From a virus, in the IMG/VR virus record IMGVR_UViG_3300021961_000571, positions 1 through 25,647 of that record: a stretch of DNA of 25,647 nucleotides; one strand, 5' to 3'. Within the stretch, counting starts at the first letter, position 1. Each line of letters opens with the position of its first letter. The translations under genes were made by a program, and so were the position numbers. Below are positions 1 to 6,602 of the stretch, one piece after another. Under the pieces are notes generated by a model. The model made no database searches. It worked only from the letters and a program-made list of their open reading frames with translations, and was not told the origin of the DNA.

Positions 1-2
1 AG

Positions 3-431
3 GAGGCCATCGGAATCACCGAAGTGCCCGACCAGCCCACCCCGTACTACGACCAGCGCTTTTGGTGGGATACAGGCATCCCCAAGGACCATGCGCAGCT
101 AGTGGATCAGTGGGTGGGGCAGGTGAAGCAGACGGCTGCCTCACTGCTGCAGGGCACCGACTGGCTGGTGATCCGCAGCCAAGACCTCAGCTCACAGAAA
201 CCAATTCCCGACTGGGCGCTTGATGAGCGCGGCGTGATTCGCGCCAAGAGCGACGAGAAGGAGGCCGCCATCCGCGCCACCACAACGACCGAGGAGCTGG
301 CTGCTTATGTCACCAGCGCTGCGTTCAGCGCCTGGAAGGACGAGCCTGCACCTGCACCCGCGGCTGACCCTGTGGCTGAGGACACCATCGTCTTCAGTGG
401 TGGTGCCACGACTAGCGCGTTCAGTTTCTGA
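3..431 (+). CDS. C-terminal part of a phage structural/tail-associated protein (partial)
   Basis: The frame is open to the left window edge, so this is the last 142 residues of a longer gene. A GTG at 24 could be read as a start, but no ribosome binding site is correctly spaced from it; the AGGAGG at 1-6 is 17 nt away. The middle of the fragment (DQWVGQVKQTAASLLQGTDW, then LVIRSQD and PIPDWALDERGVIR) looks like the TDW-V-IR pattern of tail-fibre-assembly/DUF4376-type proteins. The tail is Ala/Pro-rich (DEPAPAPAADPVAEDT) and ends in SGGATTSAFSF. A structural or tail-accessory role is inferred from this and from its place at the end of the rightward program, before the holin-like genes. The resemblance is from memory and not searched. 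Confidence 0.6.
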   Translation, partial: EAIGITEVPDQPTPYYDQRFWWDTGIPKDHAQLVDQWVGQVKQTAASLLQGTDWLVIRSQDLSSQKPIPDWALDERGVIRAKSDEKEAAIRATTTTEELAAYVTSAAFSAWKDEPAPAPAADPVAEDTIVFSGGATTSAFSF

Positions 432-478
432 TCGGCAGGCTGCTGTCGTAGCCAGCGTCGTTGCTTGTCGGTAGGCCC

Positions 479-724
479 ATGGCAGTCAGCAGTCAGCTAT
501 CGCTCTTCGGTGGTGCGCTTGCTTTGCTCACCACCGTCGTAGCAACAACAGTGGCCATTGATTCGCGGTATGCGAAGTCAGAGGAGGTCAGGCAGCAGTT
601 CTGCGAGGCACGGAAGCAGCAGTTGCGTGACCGCATTTTTGAGCTGGACTTAAAGCCAACCAAGAGCGCCTCTGACAAGGCGCTCCGGGAGTACCTCCAG
701 CAGCAACTGAGAGATGGCTGTTAA
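479..724 (+). CDS. Small membrane protein, one N-terminal TM segment
   Basis: 81 residues from the ATG at 479. An in-frame TTG at 461 exists but has no better initiation signal. Residues 7-28 (LSLFGGALALLTTVVATTVA) form one hydrophobic segment. The rest is charged and mostly helical (KSEEVRQQFCEARKQQLRDR), like a short membrane-anchored periplasmic helix. Lying with the holin-like genes at the end of the structural program suggests a lysis-cassette member, perhaps an inner-membrane spanin, but no Rz signature is recognised. Its end overlaps the next gene by 11 nt, suggesting coupled translation. Confidence 0.55.
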   Translation: MAVSSQLSLFGGALALLTTVVATTVAIDSRYAKSEEVRQQFCEARKQQLRDRIFELDLKPTKSASDKALREYLQQQLRDGC

Positions 725-851
725 GAGCAAAGCGGGCAAGAGTGAGGCGAAGCATGTGTCCCGTGCTCCCTTCAAGAAGACGAGCATTGGTGGGTCAGTC
801 AGGAGCAAGGCAAAGTCAGGGCGGAAGAAGCGTCGCGGACAAGGCCGCTAA
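714..851 (+). CDS. Very basic 45-residue protein ending in RGQGR
   Basis: The ATG at 714 overlaps the end of the preceding gene (stop 722-724). The product is 45 residues, about one third Lys/Arg, with no acidic stretch: it begins MAVKSKAGKSEAKHVSR and ends SGRKKRRGQGR. From memory, small Lys/Arg-rich proteins with a C-terminal RGQG(R/K) motif occur in many marine phages, often unannotated because of their size. I cannot confirm this without a search. Nucleic-acid binding or packaging association is plausible from charge alone. The function is unknown. Confidence 0.5.
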   Translation: MAVKSKAGKSEAKHVSRAPFKKTSIGGSVRSKAKSGRKKRRGQGR

Positions 852-897
852 GCTGCTCATTCGTACTTCTTTCGAGAAGCACGGAACGTCCGCTGCA

Positions 898-944
898 GGC
901 AGGCAGCGGTGAGGCGGGCACCGCGCGAGGACCCGCCACCTGCC
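898..944 (+). other. GC-rich hairpin in an intergenic gap
   Basis: GGCAGG (898-903) pairs with CCTGCC (939-944), and inside it GGCGGG (913-918) pairs with CCCGCC (932-937). No T tract follows, so it is not a classical rho-independent terminator. It could be a transcript-end or processing structure in the 161-bp gap between the basic protein and the next membrane protein. A perfect TTGACA at 950-955 follows but has no convincing -10 partner. Confidence 0.4.
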
Positions 945-1012
945 AACCCTTGACACCGGCTAGCGCAGTTCTCTGTGGTCGTTAGCCTGATTCCGAGCAA
1001 ACAAAAAAAACG

Positions 1013-1264
1013 GTGATCGAGGTAGCGGCAGCGGTTGTAGGTGCAGCAGTTACGGTTGGCGCCATGGGGATGGGGTCAATGAGCACCCGCAACCGAGAAG
1101 GCCGAGACGCAGTAATTCGCCTGGCAGCCAGTGTGGACAACGTGGCTTCACGACTTGAGCAGCTTCATGTCGACATCAAGGCCGACAGAAGGGAGACCTT
1201 CACCCGCCTCAACTCCATCGAACAAAGGGTTGCTCGATTAGAAGCGACTGGCGACCACGTTTGA
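1013..1264 (+). CDS. Small TM plus coiled-coil protein (holin/XhlA-like or spanin candidate)
   Basis: 83 residues from GTG 1013. An ATG further in would lose the membrane segment. Residues 3-22 are Ala/Val/Gly-rich and hydrophobic (EVAAAVVGAAVTVGAMGMG). Residues 35-80 form a heptad-like amphipathic helix (VDNVASRLEQLHVDIKADRR and FTRLNSIEQRVARLEA). A short TM helix plus a C-terminal coiled coil resembles XhlA-type haemolysin/holin accessory proteins and some spanins. With the next gene it probably forms the membrane part of the lysis cassette. No clear Shine-Dalgarno is seen; an A8 run lies just upstream. Confidence 0.5.
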   Translation: MIEVAAAVVGAAVTVGAMGMGSMSTRNREGRDAVIRLAASVDNVASRLEQLHVDIKADRRETFTRLNSIEQRVARLEATGDHV

Positions 1265-1309
1265 CATTGCTCTACGGGTCCGTAGCGTTGGTCAGCTGAA
1301 CCCTTAGCG

Positions 1310-1495
1310 GTGGACAAATTCGGTCAATACGTCGCCCTGGCCGTTGCGTTGCATGGTGTGGCCCTGGTGATCGTGAACCTCACCCCCACGCCAAAGGATG
1401 ACGAGGCACTGAGCAACGCCCGTCGCGTGGCTGTCCGGCTCTACCGAGCGCTTGAGATCTTGGCTGGCGTAGTCGGCCCTCTTGTAAAGAGGTAG
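1310..1495 (+). CDS. Putative holin-like small membrane protein
   Basis: 61 residues from GTG 1310. A hydrophobic N-terminal segment (YVALAVALHGVALVIVNL, about residues 7-24) is followed by a TPTPKDDE turn and a second amphipathic/hydrophobic stretch (LYRALEILAGVVGPLVKR). From memory, the (N/L)LTPTPKDDE...Y+.IEILAG pattern is shared by short membrane proteins near lysis genes in marine phages and annotated as holins. The stop lies 2 nt before the next start. Holin function is inferred from size, topology and position. Confidence 0.55.
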   Translation: MDKFGQYVALAVALHGVALVIVNLTPTPKDDEALSNARRVAVRLYRALEILAGVVGPLVKR

Positions 1496-1497
1496 TC

Positions 1498-1716
1498 GTG
1501 CGGGAGTTTGTCGTCGACCAGGAGCTTGCGTTCCGCGAGGAGACGACCCGCAGGATGCTCCGCGAGTTCTATGAGGACGGCGACATCGCCTCCCTGCTGG
1601 ACGCTTCGTTGCTGCTGAATACGTTGTGGCACCACCAAGCAGCCATCTCCAAGTGGCTGGCCCACGAGGCAGCAGAGAACCTGGGCGAGGCGTGGGAAGA
1701 CCTGCTGCCTAAATGA
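1498..1716 (+). CDS. Hypothetical 72-residue protein at the end of the rightward transcription unit
   Basis: GTG start with a good ribosome binding site (AAAGAGG ending 6 nt upstream), overlapping the end of the holin-like gene. The product is acidic and predicted helical (MREFVVDQELAFREETTRRM, then LREFYEDGDIASLLDASLLL) with no membrane segment. The family is not recognised. Its stop overlaps by 8 bp the stop of the leftward gene, so the two genome halves converge here with no intergenic terminator. Confidence 0.55.
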   Translation: MREFVVDQELAFREETTRRMLREFYEDGDIASLLDASLLLNTLWHHQAAISKWLAHEAAENLGEAWEDLLPK

Positions 1717-2035
1717 TTGTCTTGGTGTCGTGGTTGGGGTCGGATTCGTCGAGGTGACATTCCGGCCCGAACCCTGTGGCCAGGTGCTCATCAGTCAGCG
1801 CTGGCTGCTGTGGTTCACGGGTGCTGCTGTCGTGAGCAGCAAGGGATGCCAGCCAGCTGTCGAGGCTGTCTCTCGATGGGGTCTTGGTCGGGAGCCGCAG
1901 GAAGTTCTTCAGCTCCTTGGTGTCCCGGATGAAAACGCTGGCGTTCTTGGCGTAGGCGATGAAGAACCTGCCGTTGAAGTCCTTGCCTGTCTCAATAGAG
2001 AGGCCGCCTTGCAGGTGAAGGGTTTCCCTTTTCAT
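1709..2035 (-). CDS. Hypothetical protein, last gene of the leftward block
   Basis: 108 residues. The ATG at 2035 overlaps the TGA of the peptidase gene (TGATG), suggesting translational coupling. The N-terminal half has alternating beta-type residues (LHLQGGLSIETGKDFNGRFF, IAYAKNASVFIRD). The C-terminal half is polar and probably disordered. No family is recognised. It is the last gene of the leftward operon and converges with the holin-region gene. Confidence 0.55.
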   Translation of the reverse strand: MKRETLHLQGGLSIETGKDFNGRFFIAYAKNASVFIRDTKELKNFLRLPTKTPSRDSLDSWLASLAAHDSSTREPQQPALTDEHLATGFGPECHLDESDPNHDTKTII

Positions 2036-2748
2036 CAGCTGAACGTCCAGCCCCAGCCGCCGCCGATGTCCCAGCGGGGCAGCAGGTTCTTCCAGCTGTA
2101 CTTCTCGTCCTTGCCGGTGCCGACGCCCTGCTTGGCCCAGCCACCGTTGACCAGATCAATGGAGCCGAAGGGGTCATGCACCAGGGCGTGGGTGCTGCTG
2201 TAGCCCCGCACCACCAGATAGTGCCCGCCCCCCTTGGGAGCAGAGACGGGGCCGTGATGCAGGACGCCAATGGCTACGGGGTAACCCTTGTCGATCTCGC
2301 GCATCAGGTCTTCCTTGTGCATGTCAGTGCGGAAGCGATGGCGGACACCAAGCTCCGTCAGCGCCTGCTGGTGAGCAGCAGCTGAGGTGGTGTCGCCATG
2401 GCGGCGGACAAAGGGCAGGTACTTCAGGTCATCGTCAACGGGTTTGCCGCTGACGGGATCCTTGGTGCCCAGGTAGTTCAGGCACATGGCGATGCTGCTG
2501 GTCTGGCACTGACGCCAGCCCTCAGGGCCGTTGTCCAGCTGGCTCATGTACTTGACCGGCAGTGGGTTGCTCACCGTGAGGGGAGGCTTCTGCCGGTAAC
2601 TGGCAACCCATTCGCTGTCGTCTTCCAGGAGGTCGGGGTGCTGCATGTGCAGCGCTCGGTAGAGGAGCTCCACCCCTTTCTTCTGGTTTTCGTCACCCTT
2701 GTAGAAGAGGAAGAAGTTTGCGAATCCTTCCTTGCTTAGTTGAGCCAT
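2035..2748 (-). CDS. C39-like papain-fold cysteine peptidase, candidate endolysin
   Basis: 237 residues. The C39-like (Peptidase_C39_2 type) catalytic pattern is visible. Cys81 sits in QCQTSSIAMCLNYLG, with a preceding SQLDN that fits the oxyanion Gln/Asn region. His176 is in GGGHYLVVRGYS and Asp192 in ALVHDPFG. The N-terminal ~60 residues (FANFFLFYKG...VELLYRAL) are helical and may be a separate module. From memory, proteins of this type occur in cyanophages near lysis genes. No amidase, muramidase or T7 gp3.5-type lysozyme is seen in the window, and holin-like genes lie just across the convergent junction, so an endolysin role is plausible. There is no signal peptide, so a holin would be needed for export. 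Confidence 0.7.
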   Translation of the reverse strand: MAQLSKEGFANFFLFYKGDENQKKGVELLYRALHMQHPDLLEDDSEWVASYRQKPPLTVSNPLPVKYMSQLDNGPEGWRQCQTSSIAMCLNYLGTKDPVSGKPVDDDLKYLPFVRRHGDTTSAAAHQQALTELGVRHRFRTDMHKEDLMREIDKGYPVAIGVLHHGPVSAPKGGGHYLVVRGYSSTHALVHDPFGSIDLVNGGWAKQGVGTGKDEKYSWKNLLPRWDIGGGWGWTFS

Positions 2749-2764
2749 TACGGGGCCGTATCTC

Positions 2765-3490
2765 TCACAAGGTAGGGGGCTCCCAGAGGATCGGCCTCTC
2801 TTTGGCTACGTCGTATTCGCCTCTCCTGAGAATGCGAGCACAACGGGCCATCTGAATGGCATCCGCCTCTGTCTTCTTGGCCTTCTCGTAGGCGATGACA
2901 ACAGCTGCCCAGAACTCGTTGTCCTTTTCGCAGCCGTCAAGGATTTGCTCGGCCTTCTTTGGACCGACGCCAGGGCAGCCGGGGTAGCCATCTGTCGCAT
3001 CGCCGCACAGCACTTGGCTGTAGAAGGCTGTGTCTGCCTGCAGTCGGCTGACGTGCTGAAGCTCATCACCTACAAGGTGCATCCCTGGAATGGTCTGCAG
3101 GTCCTTGTCCCGGCTGACGATGATGTCCTCCCCGTCAGACATGATCCCCACCACGTCGTCTCCCTCGATGCCGGGGAACGACTGGGAGACCCAGGTGCTG
3201 CGGGCCCAATCCCGCAGGGCTTGATAGCCAGCAGGCCTGCGGCTCTTGCGGCGGTTGGCCTTGTACTTGGGGTAGACGGCGTAGCGGAAGTTGCTCACAT
3301 CACCGAAGGCCAGCACCACTGGAGCGGTGGGCATGATCTCGTTGATGCGGGCAACCTCCTTGTCGAAGGCATCCTTGGCCTCCGAGAGGTTCACCTCATA
3401 GGTCCACTTATCTGGGGCCCATTCGGTTTCGTACTCCGCCCCCGCTACGCAGCGGAAGAGGAAGGTTTCTGCGTCGACCAGGATTCGCAT
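2765..3490 (-). CDS. T7 gp6-like 5'-3' exonuclease (FEN/PIN-like fold)
   Basis: 241 residues. N-terminal ILVDAETFLFR carries Asp6, and AFGDVSNFRY carries Asp64. GIEGDDVV (residues 108-114) and SRDKDLQ (126-131) are the acidic metal-binding clusters of 5'-3' exonucleases. CGDATDGYPGCPGVGPKKAEQIL (162-184) is the helix-3-turn-helix DNA-binding motif with two further Asp residues. In T7 this enzyme removes RNA primers and degrades host DNA; its length is slightly under T7 gp6. The start overlaps the zinc-ribbon gene by 46 nt. It is separated from the primase/helicase by five small genes instead of a DNA polymerase. Confidence 0.9.
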   Translation of the reverse strand: MRILVDAETFLFRCVAGAEYETEWAPDKWTYEVNLSEAKDAFDKEVARINEIMPTAPVVLAFGDVSNFRYAVYPKYKANRRKSRRPAGYQALRDWARSTWVSQSFPGIEGDDVVGIMSDGEDIIVSRDKDLQTIPGMHLVGDELQHVSRLQADTAFYSQVLCGDATDGYPGCPGVGPKKAEQILDGCEKDNEFWAAVVIAYEKAKKTEADAIQMARCARILRRGEYDVAKERPILWEPPTL

Positions 3491-3702
3491 CGTTCGGCGT
3501 GAATGAAGAGGGGGTGGAGGGCTTCGTGGCAGTAGGCCAAGACGTATTCCGGGGGCTGGGCGGTATAGAAGCGGTGGTCACAGGCCAGGCAGTGGCGCCT
3601 GCGCACGCGGAACCGACGCTTGCGGACCTTCGTGTAGACGACAGCGAGGTTCTTGCTGCCGCACTCAGGGCAACCGACGAGGGGCTGAGAGTGGTAGGCC
3701 AT
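3445..3702 (-). CDS. Small NrdR-like zinc-ribbon protein
   Basis: 85 residues. The first 46 form a treble-clef/zinc ribbon: Cys11 and Cys14 in CPECGS, Cys38 and Cys41 in RRRHCLACDHRFYT. This matches the N-terminal DNA-binding domain of NrdR (CPxCGS...RRRxCxxCxxRFxT). The ATP-cone domain of NrdR is absent. The C-terminal ~35 residues (EYVLAYCHEALHPLFIHAER) are of unknown function, and the last part overlaps the exonuclease gene by 46 nt. A DNA- or RNA-binding regulatory role is likely, but the target is unknown. A second ribbon of the same type is encoded at 6049-6246. Confidence 0.65.
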   Translation of the reverse strand: MAYHSQPLVGCPECGSKNLAVVYTKVRKRRFRVRRRHCLACDHRFYTAQPPEYVLAYCHEALHPLFIHAERCESWSTQKPSSSAA

Positions 3703-3703
3703 C

Positions 3704-3916
3704 TCAGTACGGGTTGCTTTCTTCCATCTCCCGCAGCAGCCGATCGGCTACTTCGTTGATGGCCAGGTGACAGATGCGGGCCTGCTCCTTGGCCGGGGCC
3801 CAGGTGCGGATCTTTTCGCTGATCTTGTGAACGACTGCCTGGATGCGGCGCTTGTCGTCGATGGCCAGTTCAGCGTCAGCCCAGTAGAGGGAGGTCAGCT
3901 CTTGAGAGAGGGTCAT
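3704..3916 (-). CDS. Hypothetical 70-residue helical protein
   Basis: The ATG at 3916 overlaps the stop of the upstream gene by 4 nt, and its stop lies 1 nt before the zinc-ribbon start, as expected in this compact operon. The sequence is predicted all-helical and charged (MTLSQELTSLYWADAELAID, then RRIQAVVHKISEKIRTWAPA). No family is recognised. Confidence 0.55.
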   Translation of the reverse strand: MTLSQELTSLYWADAELAIDDKRRIQAVVHKISEKIRTWAPAKEQARICHLAINEVADRLLREMEESNPY

Positions 3917-4146
3917 TTGGCAAGGACGGGGGTACAGGTGGGCCAGCGGGCTTTGGCGTAGGCCTTGGCCTTGGCAGCGCTTGGGGCATTGATGACCCAG
4001 CGCATGGGCTTGGCGTTCTCGAACTGGATCAGGAGGATGTATTCCTTGGTCCGTTCGCCGTCGCGTGGCCGGTCAACGCCAGGGCCACGCCGGATTTCCT
4101 TGTCGTCCTGCGCCCAGCTGAAGGGAAGGAAGGTGGGTTTCTTCAT
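3913..4146 (-). CDS. Hypothetical 77-residue protein
   Basis: The start overlaps the upstream stop and the stop overlaps the downstream start (4-nt ATGA junctions on both sides), which supports it as a real translated gene. The N-terminal half is basic and Gly/Pro-rich. The C-terminal half (EYILLIQFENAKPMRWVINA, then PSAAKAKAYAKARWP) looks like a beta-beta-alpha unit. The family is not recognised. Confidence 0.55.
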   Translation of the reverse strand: MKKPTFLPFSWAQDDKEIRRGPGVDRPRDGERTKEYILLIQFENAKPMRWVINAPSAAKAKAYAKARWPTCTPVLAK

Positions 4147-4343
4147 TGCCCGTCCGCGTCCATGACGTGGCGGCAGGCGCAGATGTAGCCGTCCCAGTAG
4201 GTGATGACGTACTTGGCGTCGTCTTTGACGGCTTGGTTGTAGTGCTTGTAGGCCATCTCAAGCAGGCGCTTGACGGTGCCGACAGTGACTTCAAGATCCC
4301 GCTCAGGATTGAACGAAGCGGATGTTTCGGGTGTCGTAGACAT
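4143..4343 (-). CDS. Hypothetical 66-residue protein
   Basis: Predicted helical core (VTVGTVKRLLEMAYKHYNQA) followed by YVITYWDGYICACRHVMDAD, containing a CxC pair and a nearby His. Metal binding is possible but unsupported. The stop overlaps the next start (ATGA). The ATG at 4343 lies 41 nt inside the end of the upstream gene; no later start would keep the helix. No family is recognised. Confidence 0.5.
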   Translation of the reverse strand: MSTTPETSASFNPERDLEVTVGTVKRLLEMAYKHYNQAVKDDAKYVITYWDGYICACRHVMDADGQ

Positions 4344-4506
4344 TGGTGATTTTTTCGTTTGACCCCTGGCTCCAGCGGATGGATGCGGAGGAGTCGTGGA
4401 CTTGAGTGATGTGTCCCTTCTTCCAGCCGTCAGCTGAATAGAAGTGGACGTGATGACCAGCTCTCAGCTGGCGGAAGCTCGCTACAGGCCCGCCGGGTCG
4501 TCCCAT
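4303..4506 (-). CDS. Hypothetical small beta-rich protein
   Basis: 67 residues from ATG 4506, which lies 25 nt inside the end of the primase/helicase gene. The core FRQLRAGHHVHFYSADGWKK followed by GHITQVHDSSASIRWSQG has the alternating pattern of a small SH3-like/Tudor-like barrel (basic turn, then GxIxxVxDxSaxIRW). It ends TNVYDTRNIRFVQS. Together with its three neighbours it fills the interval where T7-like phages usually carry DNA polymerase. Nucleic-acid binding is a guess from fold type only. Confidence 0.5.
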   Translation of the reverse strand: MGRPGGPVASFRQLRAGHHVHFYSADGWKKGHITQVHDSSASIRWSQGSNEKITNVYDTRNIRFVQS

Positions 4507-6056
4507 TTCTGATCGAGAGATTGAGTTGCTTCGTCGAAAAGGAAGGAGCCTGCATAACCACATCGGCCGAGCATCCTGTTTTTCAGGCAGTAGGAATGAG
4601 TCAGCTGTGTGCCGCGCCGTCTGGACAGGGCCCAGATGGTGTCGGCCAGCTGAACGATCGAGTGCGAGCCGCGGATGTCGTGCAGCTCCGGGACGCCTCC
4701 GTCCTCCATGTTTTTCACCTGACTGCTGCTGCGGTTCAGGTGACTGATGGCGAACACCGTGCACTTGGTGGCCGCAATGAAGGAGCGGATCTTGGTGACC
4801 AGGGCATCCAGCTGACGGGTGTCTTGCGCCAGGCCAGAGCCGACGATCGTCAGGTGGTCGAGATAGATGTGCTGGCAGCCAAGCGAGCGAACCATGTAGT
4901 TCATTCGCTGGAGGATCACGTTCTCGTCGAGCGATCCGAAGTGATCAAACAGCTCCAACATCCCCGAGCCGGTGACGAACTTGTCTGCCTGGGCGATGTT
5001 CTGCAGTTGCTCGTCGCTTAGCCCTGCGTAGGACTGGCGAGCGTGCAGCTGTAGACCCGCTGCCATGCCGACAAAGCGGAAGACCGCCTCGTCTGCTGTC
5101 TCTTCCAGGCCAATCCAGCCGACCTTGATCCCCTTCTCCATGTCATGGAGGGCCAGGGCTCTGGCGAAGGTGGTCTTGCCAATGCCCGAACCAGCGATCA
5201 AGACGATCATCTGGTTGTCGTAGAAGGGCGTCTTCTGGTTCCACCAGGCGAACGCGCAGTCAGTGGCTACGCGAGTCGGTGGCTTGAGGACGATCCCCTC
5301 GTAGGCCGAGGCCGGCTTGATGCCATCGGGCCGCAGCTCCTTGGCTGCATAGATGGCTTCCTTGACCGCCTGGCCGCCCAGCTCCTGCAGCGTGTCGTTG
5401 GCGTCCTTGCGGGGGAACACCACACGCCGCACCTGCCCTGCAGTGAAGAGGTCAACGAGTGCGCTGGCCGCGGCCTCGCCTGGCTCGTCGTTATCGGTGG
5501 CGATGTAGACGATCCGGTAGGCGTTGAACTGGTCAAGGTTTTTCTTGACCCAGCCAGCAGCTGACTGCGCACCGTTCGGGACTGAGATCCCCACGACCTT
5601 GCCGTTGGTGGCGGCGTAGATCGACGGCGCATCGAACTCTCCCTCGCAGATAGCGATGGCGTCGTGATGGGCAGGGTTGGCCAGGTGGTGGCCAAACCCC
5701 ATGACGTTCTTGGCGTCACCCTTCCAGCTGATCTTCTTGCCGTCAGTGCGGAACTTCTGGGCAATGACCTTGCCGGCCACGTCCCTGTATTGGAAGGCCA
5801 CACCGTTGTCGGTGCGGACGATTCCGTACTGCTCAAGAACCCGCTTCGAGAGACCCCTGCACTGCTCGTTCTCCCACGCCTCAATGGTGAGGGTGGTCAT
5901 TGGCGGAAGAGGGTCCGATCGGGTGGGCGGTTCCTGTCCTTCGCCCTTGGTGAACGTGTTGCAGACGAAGCAGAAGGTGTGATCTGAATAAATCGCCAGG
6001 CCGTCACTACTGCCGCAGCTGCAAGGCCCGTGACCAAGAAACTTGGAATCACTCAT
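4482..6056 (-). CDS. T7 gp4-like DNA primase/helicase
   Basis: 524 residues from ATG 6056. This start is preferred over an upstream one because GGAGGGG precedes it directly and it gives the expected N-terminus. A zinc-binding domain has Cys12, Cys14, Cys29 and Cys32 (GPCSCGSSDGLAIYSDHTFC); the first pair is CxC rather than the CxxC of T7. The Toprim primase core has CEGEFDA (about 137-143) and IATDNDEPG (186-194). The RecA-like helicase has Walker A IAGSGIGKTTF (287-297), Walker B IYLDHLTIVGSG, the AISHLNR motif, HDIRGSHSIVQLADTIWAL, and a C-terminal NRMLGRCGYAG arginine-finger region. It unwinds DNA and primes lagging-strand synthesis at the fork. Length is close to T7 gp4A (566). Confidence 0.93.
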   Translation of the reverse strand: MSDSKFLGHGPCSCGSSDGLAIYSDHTFCFVCNTFTKGEGQEPPTRSDPLPPMTTLTIEAWENEQCRGLSKRVLEQYGIVRTDNGVAFQYRDVAGKVIAQKFRTDGKKISWKGDAKNVMGFGHHLANPAHHDAIAICEGEFDAPSIYAATNGKVVGISVPNGAQSAAGWVKKNLDQFNAYRIVYIATDNDEPGEAAASALVDLFTAGQVRRVVFPRKDANDTLQELGGQAVKEAIYAAKELRPDGIKPASAYEGIVLKPPTRVATDCAFAWWNQKTPFYDNQMIVLIAGSGIGKTTFARALALHDMEKGIKVGWIGLEETADEAVFRFVGMAAGLQLHARQSYAGLSDEQLQNIAQADKFVTGSGMLELFDHFGSLDENVILQRMNYMVRSLGCQHIYLDHLTIVGSGLAQDTRQLDALVTKIRSFIAATKCTVFAISHLNRSSSQVKNMEDGGVPELHDIRGSHSIVQLADTIWALSRRRGTQLTHSYCLKNRMLGRCGYAGSFLFDEATQSLDQKWDDPAGL

Positions 6057-6246
6057 CCCCTCCCTGCTGCAGCGGGAGGTCGAGCACAAAGCCACGGGTC
6101 TTGCCAGCGTTGACCGCTAGGACTTCGTGGGTTTGGAACTCCTTGCCACAGTCCTTGCAACGCCTATGGCGCAGGACGTGATTGGTCTTGTTGTAGGTGT
6201 AGTCAACCTTGCTCTCAATAGAGCCACAGTGAGGGCAGCTGATCAT
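6049..6246 (-). CDS. Second small NrdR-like zinc-ribbon protein
   Basis: 65 residues. The ATG at 6246 overlaps the stop of the RusA-like gene (ATGA). The ribbon MISCPHCGSIESKVDYTY...LRHRRCKDCGKEFQTHE has Cys4, Cys7, Cys30 and Cys33 and closely follows the NrdR N-terminal pattern. No ATP-cone follows, only a short tail (VLAVNAGKTRGFVLDLPLQQ). The stop is 8 nt inside the primase/helicase gene. It could be a DNA-binding regulator or a small accessory protein of replication. No ribonucleotide reductase gene is present in the window to serve as a target. Confidence 0.65.
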   Translation of the reverse strand: MISCPHCGSIESKVDYTYNKTNHVLRHRRCKDCGKEFQTHEVLAVNAGKTRGFVLDLPLQQGGDE

Positions 6247-6602
6247 TGCCAGAGGACGGAGAAGTTGATGTGGGCGTCTTTGAGTGATGTCTTCTGCCAA
6301 CTCATCGCCACCGTCCCGATCACGTTCACGTTGTCGTCCTTCCAGATCAGGCCATTGCCTGCATCGAGCAGGCTGCCCAACCTGTTGTCCAGATCTCCCC
6401 TGGCTGGGCCGTAGAAGGCCACAACCAGGACGCTGATGTGATCGAGGGGTTGCTCTGTCCAGTGCTCGCCCATAAGAGCCCTGGCCTTGCGCACCCATTC
6501 CTTATATGCAGCGTCCATGTAGGGCCTGGCTTGACCCATGTAGGCCCTTGGACGTGCTTTGGACTTCGGCGCTAGCGGCAGGCAGATGTCAACCTGCTGC
6601 AT
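6243..6602 (-). CDS. RusA-like Holliday junction resolvase
   Basis: 119 residues from ATG 6602, overlapping the SSB gene end by 14 nt. The RusA family pattern is clear: an N-terminal PKSKARPRAYMGQARPYMD segment, then RGDLDNRLGSLLDAGNGLIW followed by KDDNVNVIG. Asp70, Asp72 and Asp89/Asp90 match the metal-binding carboxylates of E. coli RusA (Asp70, Asp72, Asp91). The position of the essential Lys76 of E. coli RusA is a Gly here, with Arg74 close by. It would resolve branched replication and recombination DNA before packaging, taking the place of T7 endonuclease I (gp3). Confidence 0.85.
   Translation of the reverse strand: MQQVDICLPLAPKSKARPRAYMGQARPYMDAAYKEWVRKARALMGEHWTEQPLDHISVLVVAFYGPARGDLDNRLGSLLDAGNGLIWKDDNVNVIGTVAMSWQKTSLKDAHINFSVLWQ

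Noticed and set aside
950-985. Perfect TTGACA as a bacterial promoter
   Set aside because: No acceptable -10 hexamer at 16-18 bp; a single hexamer is expected by chance.
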